Part shown: positions 6,478 through 12,035 of the stretch, one piece after another | Layout of the letters: each line of letters opens with the position of its first letter | How positions within the stretch are numbered: position 1 is the first letter of the stretch | Source of the DNA: MFZZ01 sp964582715 | GTDB lineage: Bacteria > Patescibacteriota > Microgenomatia > UBA1406 > GWC2-37-13 | Reading direction: 5' to 3' | Length of the DNA: 12,108 nt | Assembly (NCBI GenBank): GCA_964582715.1 | Contig: CAZOSM010000008.1 | Coordinates: 1 to 12,108, forward strand | Translations under genes and position numbers: made by a program | Notes under the pieces: model-generated | What the model was told of the DNA's origin: nothing | The model's database searches: none | The model's input: only the letters and a program-made list of their open reading frames with translations

Positions 6478-7541
6478 TACGCGGTCGCCCCCAAGAGCTG
6501 CTTGAGTTCTGTTTCCGATCCTTCGATGTATGTCTGATACAGCGAGAGCAGAAATTCGTCATACGCCTTTTTGGCCTGCTCAGCGGGACTGCCCAGGAGG
6601 CATTTGCCGTCCTCGATCTCAGCGAACGGCTTCCACTCCTCGTCGACGCCAGGAATGGTGTACTCCCATTTCGCTTCGCACAATCCCAGGCCGACATTCG
6701 ACTTCCCGCCCAGGTAGGGCGATTTGCTCCACTCTGCCAGGCATGAAACCCACGCCCCGAGTTCGAGCTCGGTCACGTCGACCAGTTCGATGCGCTGATA
6801 GAGACTCGAACCTGGGGCGAGGCATTCCACTGTGTAGCGCATCTGCTGGGGTTGATCTTTCTTCCTGGAGGATTGGGCAGGTTTTACGGGCTTGACGGAC
6901 GATCTTAGCCGTTCTGTATCGCCTGATTCAAGCGCCAGCTTCGCTTCCTCGATCTCGCCCTCCAGCGCAGCGATCTCTTGTTCCAAACTCCCAGCCAAGT
7001 ACCCCCGCAAGCGCTCGTCCTTGGAGTCGTCCTTGCGCGTGTAACTCTGCTCCATTGTCCATCGCCGCCATGACGGAAGGTTTCCGGTGCGGTAGCGTGG
7101 CGGCAGGATCCGCTCGCACTCCTCAGTAACAGGATACATTTGGCCGACACGGAGTTTGCCGCCGATGATCTGGTTGCCGGTGCCGCCACCCAGGATGGAG
7201 AAGAGAGGTAGCATGCGCCGATACATGCGCGCCTGCTCGATGTCAACATGCGTCTCGCTCCCGAGTGATCCGCCGGAAAACAGAAGGTGGAACGTCTCGA
7301 CCGGCACAGCGAGCCCGCCCAGTCGATCCAGAAGGTACTTCGTTCCCTGGTCGCGCATCATGCCCCGGAATGCGTTGCCAGAGTATACGAATACCTCGAC
7401 CGGCTCACCGTCCGGTCCGATCACGATCTGTTCGGCGAGATACGAGTCCGTCCCATGCGATTCGCCGATGTGTGACAGGGGCGCCAACATCGTAATCTCG
7501 CCATCTAAACGGTATGTCCTGACCTCATTGGATTGTGTCAA
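6477..7541 (-). CDS. csf2: Csf2, Cas7-like backbone subunit of type IV-B
   Basis: 354 residues from TTG 7541, with AGGAGG nine bases upstream. The N-terminus RLDGEITMLAPLSHIGES (11-28), FVYSGNAFRGMMRDQGTKYL (51-70) and LLFSGGSLGSE are the Cas7-type RAMP signature seen in Csf2. The glycine-rich segment SPYLGGKSNVGLG (274-286) is the second RAMP loop. A charged helical stretch (about 184-213), then a basic Ser/Pro/Lys linker to about 230, is inserted before the final strand set. Csf2 polymerises along RNA to build the filament. It overlaps cas11 by 17 bases and csf3 by one, so stoichiometry may be set by coupled translation. Confidence 0.9.
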   Translation of the reverse strand: MTQSNEVRTYRLDGEITMLAPLSHIGESHGTDSYLAEQIVIGPDGEPVEVFVYSGNAFRGMMRDQGTKYLLDRLGGLAVPVETFHLLFSGGSLGSETHVDIEQARMYRRMLPLFSILGGGTGNQIIGGKLRVGQMYPVTEECERILPPRYRTGNLPSWRRWTMEQSYTRKDDSKDERLRGYLAGSLEQEIAALEGEIEEAKLALESGDTERLRSSVKPVKPAQSSRKKDQPQQMRYTVECLAPGSSLYQRIELVDVTELELGAWVSCLAEWSKSPYLGGKSNVGLGLCEAKWEYTIPGVDEEWKPFAEIEDGKCLLGSPAEQAKKAYDEFLLSLYQTYIEGSETELKQLLGATA

Positions 7542-8007
7542 CGGTTTCAGCCTCCTCGAATTGTCTCACGATATCCGCTTCGAACGGTTTTTCCCGTTCC
7601 AACCGGTCCCGCACCAGTAACACGACATACGCGGTCTGGCGATATGCCACGTCGAGCACGGCCCGGTCGTCGGCCTCGGCGAGCACCCCGGTGAGAAACT
7701 CTCGCCGCTCCTGCGACACCTGGCGAAGTTCGCCACCTGGCCCACGTAGCATTGTGACGAGATCCTCGCCGCCGGTGGCCGCCCAACGGGGCGAGATGGT
7801 CGAGCACTTGAGCTTGACTTTCAACTTCTCCATGAACTCGTTTATGAATCTAGAACGCTTGGCAACTGACTTAACCGCACGTTCTATTTGGCCCCATATC
7901 TCCGGCGTGATTTTGAGTTTGTTGCGGTCACGTGAGCGCCAAATCGCATAGAGGACCAAAGACGCTGTTGCAGCATGCTTGTCGTCTGTATCGAAACCAA
8001 ATATCAA
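7525..8007 (-). CDS. cas11: Cas11-like small subunit of type IV-B
   Basis: 160 residues from TTG 8007, overlapping the HNH stop as TTGA, with AGGAGGAGG eight bases upstream. The protein looks almost wholly helical: HAATASLVLYAIWRSR, TPEIWGQIERAVKSVAKRSR, FINEFMEKLKVKLKCSTIS, then REFLTGVLAEADDRAVL and a last helix. Type IV-B loci encode a small alpha-helical Cas11 between csf1 and csf2; small subunits diverge quickly, so the call rests on position, size and predicted fold rather than motifs. In related complexes Cas11 lines the belly of the Cas7 filament. In this operon it is separated from csf1 by the HNH gene. Confidence 0.75.
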   Translation of the reverse strand: MIFGFDTDDKHAATASLVLYAIWRSRDRNKLKITPEIWGQIERAVKSVAKRSRFINEFMEKLKVKLKCSTISPRWAATGGEDLVTMLRGPGGELRQVSQERREFLTGVLAEADDRAVLDVAYRQTAYVVLLVRDRLEREKPFEADIVRQFEEAETVDTIQ

Positions 8008-8777
8008 CCCGTTTTCCTCCTCCTACGGCGACCACCGTTTTCTCTGTCGTGTATCCGAATGTGTTCCGCATGACTAACAGCTTGGAGGTGATCGGGATTC
8101 ACGCAGAGGGGATTCTTGCATTTGTGGTGTACATGCCAGCCCTCGGGTATGCGTCCCACCTTTCGTTCGTAGATCCATCGATGAGCAAGTACCATCTTCT
8201 TTGCTTTACCCTCGTGCTTCGGAATAGCAAAGACGCCGTACCCCACCCCGTTCTGGGTTCCTTCCCACAGCCAACATGAATCCGTCACCCTTACTCGTTC
8301 AAAGAAGCGAACATCAGCCGGCGTTTCATAACTAGTGGTCAGATCAGCGCGTATTTTTAGTCTTTGATAGTGCATCGAACATAACGATCGGGCGTGTTGA
8401 GGTTTGTCGCAACCTTCGACACTGCAGATTCTTCCAGCACGGCGATGTCGAGCGTACCGGAGTTGAGAGTAACAGGTCATGCAGACTTCACCGATTAAGC
8501 GCTCTGCGATCTTATTGCACCGCTGGCACGGACGGGGCTCTTTCTTGTTTCGTGGATAGTGGCCGTTGGCAAAGTGCCGCGGTTGGCCATGCGAACCCAC
8601 GGCAGGTATCTCTGTGCCACATCCGCACTCGCAGAGCTTGACTTCCCTGGTTTGTTTTTGTTCCCGGAGGTGCCTTGCGTAACATCTAGAACAGAGCCCC
8701 TTGGACTTGTGTTTCTTGGTCAATCCGCACCCTTGACACTTTACTGGTGGCTTTTTTGGCATTGGCAGGATGATCAT
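8004..8777 (-). CDS. HNH endonuclease with zinc ribbons, inserted in cas operon
   Basis: 257 residues from ATG 8777, with AAAGGAG and GGAGG just upstream. The C-terminal part is an HNH_3 nuclease: LAHRWIYERKVGRIPEGWHV (198-217) and HHKCKNPLCVNPDHLQAVSH (217-236), with His217/His218, Cys220, Cys225 and His230, preceded by DSCWLWEGTQNGVGYG. The N-terminal 140 residues carry repeated zinc-finger-like groups: C14/C17/C29/C32, C49/C51/C53, C84/C87/C99/C102 and C118/C123/C133/H136. Such architecture is typical of free-standing homing-type HNH proteins. Two 60-base samples from this gene counted 43 and 50 percent GC, versus 72 percent in a csf3 sample, suggesting separate origin. It overlaps the csf1 3' end by 92 bases. 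Confidence 0.9.
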   Translation of the reverse strand: MIILPMPKKPPVKCQGCGLTKKHKSKGLCSRCYARHLREQKQTREVKLCECGCGTEIPAVGSHGQPRHFANGHYPRNKKEPRPCQRCNKIAERLIGEVCMTCYSQLRYARHRRAGRICSVEGCDKPQHARSLCSMHYQRLKIRADLTTSYETPADVRFFERVRVTDSCWLWEGTQNGVGYGVFAIPKHEGKAKKMVLAHRWIYERKVGRIPEGWHVHHKCKNPLCVNPDHLQAVSHAEHIRIHDRENGGRRRRRKTG

Positions 8778-9471
8778 CCTCCGCTCCTTTCTGTGCTACA
8801 TACACGGCGAGGTCGAGAAGTCGCCCGCCCCGCAAGGGTGCGATTTGATCCTCGTGCATTTTCCAGAGTGCCAGGCCAGCCTTCCGCACCCGGTCTTGCC
8901 GATAACTGCCTTTGACGATCTCCTCTTTGCTGAACCCCAAGGTATAAAGAGCCTCGACGGGCTCGAGTACGTGGGCGATCCCTTCAGCCGGAATCGGCGT
9001 CATGATCCGCTCCACAAGCACCCGCATGTCTCGCGTCGAGCGATTGATGTGCCCGGGAAACGAAATGTGAAGCTGCCCGCTCACCGCGATTGACAACAGC
9101 CAGGGAAACCGATCCGGCGGGTCGATAAGCACCTCCCGAATCCGGCCCCTGTTTGGATGCTCGAACACACCATCCACTACCAGGAGCGAGTAGTTGCGAA
9201 TGTACTTCTGCGACAATATCCATGCACACGCAGAACACAGACTCTTGCTCTGGGTTGCCCTTGCGTGCGGCGTGTTGGTAAATGTCTTGCGGATGATGTC
9301 CTTGTGCGGCCGACCTCGGCCCCCAGTCTCCCCGCCGCAGAGCCAGCAGACCGGGTCCGGCAGGTCTTTCATCTCAATTTCCGGCCACTCGGCGGTCTTC
9401 CCGTTCGGCAGCGGCAATGGTTTGGGCGTTCGTTGGTATGCGTCATAGATCAGTTGCGTTGGCGTTAGGAT
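8686..9471 (-). CDS. csf1: Csf1, zinc-finger large subunit of type IV-B
   Basis: 261 residues if translation starts at the rare ATC codon 9471, seven bases after AGGAGG and overlapping the preceding stop (ATCCTAA). The first residues, (M)LTPTQLIYDAYQRTP, fit the usual Csf1 beginning. A GTG at 9501 would add ten residues but has no good ribosome site; the open frame reaches 9621. The zinc finger is Cys42-WL-Cys45 and Cys79-SA-Cys82, the defining Csf1 feature. Later segments include HPNRGRIREVLIDPPDRFPW and the helical end VEALYTLGFSKEEIVKGSYR. The last about 30 residues overlap the HNH gene and may be altered by its insertion. Csf1 is the Cas8-like subunit at the RNA 5' end. Confidence 0.85.
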   Translation of the reverse strand: MLTPTQLIYDAYQRTPKPLPLPNGKTAEWPEIEMKDLPDPVCWLCGGETGGRGRPHKDIIRKTFTNTPHARATQSKSLCSACAWILSQKYIRNYSLLVVDGVFEHPNRGRIREVLIDPPDRFPWLLSIAVSGQLHISFPGHINRSTRDMRVLVERIMTPIPAEGIAHVLEPVEALYTLGFSKEEIVKGSYRQDRVRKAGLALWKMHEDQIAPLRGGRLLDLAVYVAQKGAEDDHPANAKKATSKVSRVRIDQETQVQGALF

Positions 9472-10286
9472 GCCTCTTCCTCCTCTCCGGCACCTTCCCA
9501 CAGTACCGAGAGCCGCCCCACCATGTCGTTGTTGCGCATCATTCGTAGCAGCTTCCCGGGTCTCCTGAACAGGTAGACAAGCCGTAAGAAAGCAGCACGC
9601 TCCGGGTCGGAGAGCACCCACTCACGATGGCGCAACATGCGATTCTTGCATGCCTGCGGCGATCGCCCAAGCTTTGCCCCGATCTCGGCATAGGTCTTGC
9701 CGGCAAAGCGCATATCACACATCATCTGCAGTTCGTCCTCTGTCCAGCGCGGCTGGATGATCGGTACGTGCCGCTCGATTTGCCTTTCTGTGCGTTGGAG
9801 CAGCATCGCCATCTCGCGCATTGTGTAGCCGATCCATCGCATAAGCCGAACCGTCTCAACTTCCCACTCTTCCCAGGTGTGCTCGAATGGCTTGACTGGC
9901 CGAGCGCGCTGCTCTTCGACACGGCGGCGATACTTAGCGATGTGTTTGCGTCCCGGATAGACCGTCATAATGACAGGCCACACGTTTTCGGGTCGCGGCA
10001 GCATTGATATGTCTGCATCGGATGGCGCTGAGACGACGACCGTAGAGGGTGTATCGTTGATTATCACTGAGTACAAGAGCGCAGGGCCACGCTTTGTGAT
10101 GTCGATTCTGGCAGCATCGGGGATCTCGGGACGCTGCATCTGGACGTTGAGTATCCATTCCATATCAGCATCTGCTATCGGGCCAAAACGCTCACGAAAC
10201 CGGACCCTCGTATGAGGAGAGACCCAAAACGGTCGATTAAACATCTTTCGTGCGTGGACGCCCCGGCCTTCGTCGCTCCCTCTCAA
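9465..10286 (-). CDS. Two-part protein: DUF4258-like N-terminus and tandem HTH
   Basis: 273 residues from TTG 10286 (AGGAGG nine bases upstream); ATG 10244, with only GAAAG upstream, gives 259. The N-terminal part, WVSPHTRVRFRERFG, a DADMEWIL helix, LLYSVIIND and then VIMTVYPGRKH, has the layout of small DUF4258/RelE-like (BECR-type) domains, some of which are RNases. The C-terminal half has two helical repeats: EEWEVETVRLMRWIGYTMRE followed by RTERQIERHV, and RWTEDELQMMCDMRFAGKTY followed by AEIGAKLGRSPQACKNRM. These look like Myb/SANT- or GcrA-like helix-turn-helix units. It precedes csf1 with a seven-base overlap. A role as partner or regulator of the Csf complex is inference; no known family is certain. 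Confidence 0.75.
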   Translation of the reverse strand: MRGSDEGRGVHARKMFNRPFWVSPHTRVRFRERFGPIADADMEWILNVQMQRPEIPDAARIDITKRGPALLYSVIINDTPSTVVVSAPSDADISMLPRPENVWPVIMTVYPGRKHIAKYRRRVEEQRARPVKPFEHTWEEWEVETVRLMRWIGYTMREMAMLLQRTERQIERHVPIIQPRWTEDELQMMCDMRFAGKTYAEIGAKLGRSPQACKNRMLRHREWVLSDPERAAFLRLVYLFRRPGKLLRMMRNNDMVGRLSVLWEGAGEEEEAS

Positions 10287-10479
10287 GACGTTGCACCTCC
10301 TTCTCCGAGAACCACATGCTTTGGCGCGGCGTAATCGGAAACAAAGGAGTAAGCCTGCCGTCCGTGACGTACTGCGCCACTCTTTGGCGGCTCACACCCA
10401 GGCGCCGGGTCACCTCCGCCGTGCTCAAGGATTTCACATGTGAAGAGTTCGGCAAACGCACCACGATAATCCTTGTCAC
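10237..10479 (-). CDS. HTH DNA-binding protein, excisionase/MerR-like
   Basis: 80 residues from GTG 10479. LSTAEVTRRLGVSRQRVAQY followed by VTDGRLTPLFPITPRQSMWF and SEKEVQRLERER is the winged helix-turn-helix of HTH_17/excisionase type, residues 17-72, with a basic RRRPGRPRTK tail. It is the first gene of the csf operon and ends 50 bases inside the next frame. The GTG lies in a 16-base palindrome and lacks a ribosome site, so the message may be leaderless; GTG 10437, also within a palindrome, is the other candidate start. I infer an autoregulator of the csf operon and perhaps of the divergent genes. Confidence 0.8.
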   Translation of the reverse strand: MTRIIVVRLPNSSHVKSLSTAEVTRRLGVSRQRVAQYVTDGRLTPLFPITPRQSMWFSEKEVQRLERERRRPGRPRTKDV

Positions 10480-10487
10480 GTGACAAG
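10433..10487. promoter_or_regulatory. Two palindromes at start of csf operon
   Basis: CTTGTCACGTGACAAG (10472-10487, 16 bases, perfect) and TTCACATGTGAA (10433-10444, 12 bases, perfect) flank the HTH gene start. With GTGCACATGTGCAC in the divergent promoter they share a CAC..GTG core. They are likely operators. Confidence 0.55.
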
Positions 10488-10527
10488 CATATCCGGTATA
10501 TATTCGCCACGAATTTTAAATAAACCG

Positions 10528-10556
10528 TTGACATGTGCACATGTGCACCTTATAAT
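10528..10556 (+). promoter_or_regulatory. Consensus sigma-A promoter
   Basis: TTGACA (10528-10533), 17-base spacer, TATAAT (10551-10556): both hexamers match consensus exactly. It faces the three small rightward genes beginning at 10599. Confidence 0.9.
10535..10548. promoter_or_regulatory. Palindromic operator in promoter spacer
   Basis: GTGCACATGTGCAC is a perfect 14-base palindrome lying wholly between the -35 and -10 boxes. It is also two direct copies of ATGTGCAC (10533-10548). A protein bound here would block RNA polymerase. Confidence 0.65.
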
Positions 10557-10598
10557 ATAGACAAGAGGTAAGGAGAACACACCAAACGGGGGGAACCG

Positions 10599-10991
10599 AT
10601 GATGACCACGATCAAAGCGAAGAGTTTGACCGGCAAGAACCTAACGATCAACTTCGGATGGGTCACGGAAGAGAGGGTCATTTGGGCAGACGGTGACAAA
10701 GTGGCGGTCCCGGAGACGCGGTTCGAGTTGGACGTTGAAGTCGACGGCGTCGGAAAGGTGGAGTTCCCGGTCCTGGGACGTCACGAGAACAACCGGGCTA
10801 TCATTGGTGAGATCGTGTATAAAGGCAAAAAGCACCGGGTCGTCGTGCAGATCGATGAGGAGACCCACGCAGCCATCAGCTCGGTGGCGAAGCAGGGCGA
10901 AGAGGTCGACGCGGCCCCGGTAGTCGCCGCACGCCTCGGAATCTGCCGCCGGTGCGGAACTTATTGCTACGGCGACTGCGAGACGAACTAA
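10599..10991 (+). CDS. Hypothetical protein with Cys-rich tail
   Basis: 130 residues; two adjacent ATGs (10599 and 10602) follow GGGGGG about six bases upstream. The body alternates short strands, as in FELDVEVDGVGKVEFPVLG and AIIGEIVYKGKKHRVVVQID, and suggests a small beta barrel or OB-like fold. The end, ICRRCGTYCYGDCETN, has four cysteines spaced CxxCxxxCxxxC and should bind zinc or another metal. It is the first gene behind a consensus promoter with an operator in its spacer, divergent from the csf operon, so it is likely strongly but tightly expressed. I do not recognise the family. Confidence 0.75.
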   Translation: MMTTIKAKSLTGKNLTINFGWVTEERVIWADGDKVAVPETRFELDVEVDGVGKVEFPVLGRHENNRAIIGEIVYKGKKHRVVVQIDEETHAAISSVAKQGEEVDAAPVVAARLGICRRCGTYCYGDCETN

Positions 10992-11005
10992 CGAAACACG
11001 GCCTA

Positions 11006-11026
11006 CCGGGGAGCCACAATCCCCGG
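11006..11026 (+). repeat. Intergenic hairpin
   Basis: CCGGGGA and TCCCCGG form a perfect seven-base stem with a seven-base loop. It lies between the 10599-10991 gene and the ribosome site of the next. There is no T-run, so it may act as a partial terminator or a stabiliser of the message. Confidence 0.5.
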
Positions 11027-11055
11027 TTGTAAATCACCACAGGAGGCGATTTGAA

Positions 11056-11232
11056 ATGGCATATCGAGCAGCGTATTGGGTAGACCGCAACACCGGAGCA
11101 GAGGTCCGCTTGACCAGCGAGGAGCACGCACACCTATCGGACGAGGAGCTGATCGCCGAAGGCCGACGCTACGCCGAGGAGCTCGGCGACATGGACTTGT
11201 CGTATGGCGAGATCGTGATTGTTGAGGGATAA
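11056..11232 (+). CDS. Small acidic hypothetical protein (58 aa)
   Basis: A 58-residue ORF just under common length limits. ATG 11056 has AGGAGG nine bases upstream. The protein reads MAYRAAYWVDRNTGAEVRLT, then SEEHAHLSDEELIAEGRRYA and EELGDMDLSYGEIVIVEG. A short beta hairpin with a turn at DRNTG is followed by an acidic helix and a final strand. The high acidity and size fit a DNA-mimic or protein-binding role, but nothing proves this. It sits between two hairpins in a rightward cassette of three small genes. Family not recognised; the ribosome site and clean coding pattern make it convincing as a gene. Confidence 0.75.
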   Translation: MAYRAAYWVDRNTGAEVRLTSEEHAHLSDEELIAEGRRYAEELGDMDLSYGEIVIVEG

Positions 11233-11233
11233 C

Positions 11234-11255
11234 GGCCCCACGGCCATCCGGGGCC
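11234..11255 (+). repeat. Intergenic hairpin
   Basis: GGCCCC and GGGGCC form a six-base GC stem with a ten-base loop, starting two bases after the stop of the 58-residue gene. It resembles the hairpin before that gene in position and GC content. Confidence 0.45.
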
Positions 11256-11282
11256 TTATACCGGCGTTGGGAGGCAGAGACG

Positions 11283-11651
11283 ATGACCCAAGAGCGACGG
11301 CCCCGCGGTTACCGCACCGCGGACGACGTACACAAGGCGTTACGGATGCGAGCCGCCGAGACCGGCGAGCCGATGGAAGAGATTTTGGACCGGGCACTTA
11401 GAAAGGAGTTGGGATTGATGGAGACACTCACATACCGCACGGCGCTCGAACGCTTGTCGCGCGATGGGTACGACGTGGTGCGCACCAACGCCTACGACCA
11501 GGATATCACCGATCACCTCAACGAGCTCGAGGATGACGGCCCGGAAGTCAACTGGTCGAAGGCGGAGGATGGCACGGTGATATTGGTTGAGCTCGGCAAC
11601 GACGGGTACGAGGTCGGTGGCTGGTTGGCTAAGGTCCTGAAGGCGACATAA
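11283..11651 (+). CDS. Ribbon-helix-helix-like protein with C-terminal domain
   Basis: 122 residues from ATG 11283, with GGGAGG eight bases upstream. Residues 1-45 look like a ribbon-helix-helix DNA-binding unit: RPRGYRTADDVHKALRMRAA, then ETGEPMEEILDRALRKELGL, as in plasmid and antitoxin-type regulators. The remaining 77 residues, starting at METLTYRTALERLSRDGYDV, are acidic with a helix and two or three strands (EVNWSKAEDGTVILVELGND). An internal ATG at 11418 has AGGAG eight bases before it, so the second part may also be made alone. It is the last rightward gene before a hairpin. Could be an antitoxin-like regulator; no toxin gene is visible beside it. Confidence 0.75.
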   Translation: MTQERRPRGYRTADDVHKALRMRAAETGEPMEEILDRALRKELGLMETLTYRTALERLSRDGYDVVRTNAYDQDITDHLNELEDDGPEVNWSKAEDGTVILVELGNDGYEVGGWLAKVLKAT

Positions 11652-11685
11652 AACGACCGCACCAGAAGGCGCAGGAGAGGCGGGA

Positions 11686-11722
11686 GAGGGGCGACAGGTC
11701 ATTCTATACCTGTGCGCCCCTC
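11686..11722. terminator. Strong hairpin between converging genes
   Basis: GAGGGGCGACAGGT (11686-11699) pairs with ACCTGT and CGCCCCTC (11708-11722) with one bulged G, loop eight bases. It lies between converging genes, so it probably limits read-through both ways, though no T-run follows. Confidence 0.5.
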
Positions 11723-11762
11723 CGTTCGTCAGAGGGCCTGTATTGCGCTTGTAGGGCCATTC

Positions 11763-12035
11763 TTACTCTTCGAGGCGTTCGCGCCGCTTTCGAAGCGCTT
11801 CTTGCAGCAAATCGGAGCCTTTTGGACCCGTCAGGGCCGCGGAAACGCGCTGCGCGAGCTCGCGCTTCGTCGGCGTCTCCCGATCGATGCGGTTTAGCTC
11901 CCGGCTGGTTGTGTACCGCCATTCCCCGGATTCGGGGTCACGATACCATCGGGGCGATTCGGGTGCTACTCCTAAGCGGCCGAGGAGGACTTTCCCAGGG
12001 CGTACACCGCGCCTTCGATCTGGGAGGCAATCCAT
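11763..12035 (-). CDS. Hypothetical protein, probably -1 frame extension of preceding ORF
   Basis: The frame is open from ATG 12035 to a stop at 11763 (90 residues), but this ATG lacks a proper ribosome site and its first 13 or so residues shadow the other frame. Protein-like sequence starts at GKVLLGRLGVAPESPRWYRD and continues with PESGEWRYTTSRELNRIDRE, then TPTKRELAQRVSAALTG and a basic-acidic helix RKRRERLEE. No ATG, GTG or TTG occurs in frame after 12035 before that point. The most likely expression is by -1 frameshifting from the overlapping ORF at GGGAAAG (11990-11996). Function not recognised; the T/SGEW hairpin-like turn and helical end fit many phage or plasmid proteins. Confidence 0.55.
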   Translation of the reverse strand: MDCLPDRRRGVRPGKVLLGRLGVAPESPRWYRDPESGEWRYTTSRELNRIDRETPTKRELAQRVSAALTGPKGSDLLQEALRKRRERLEE

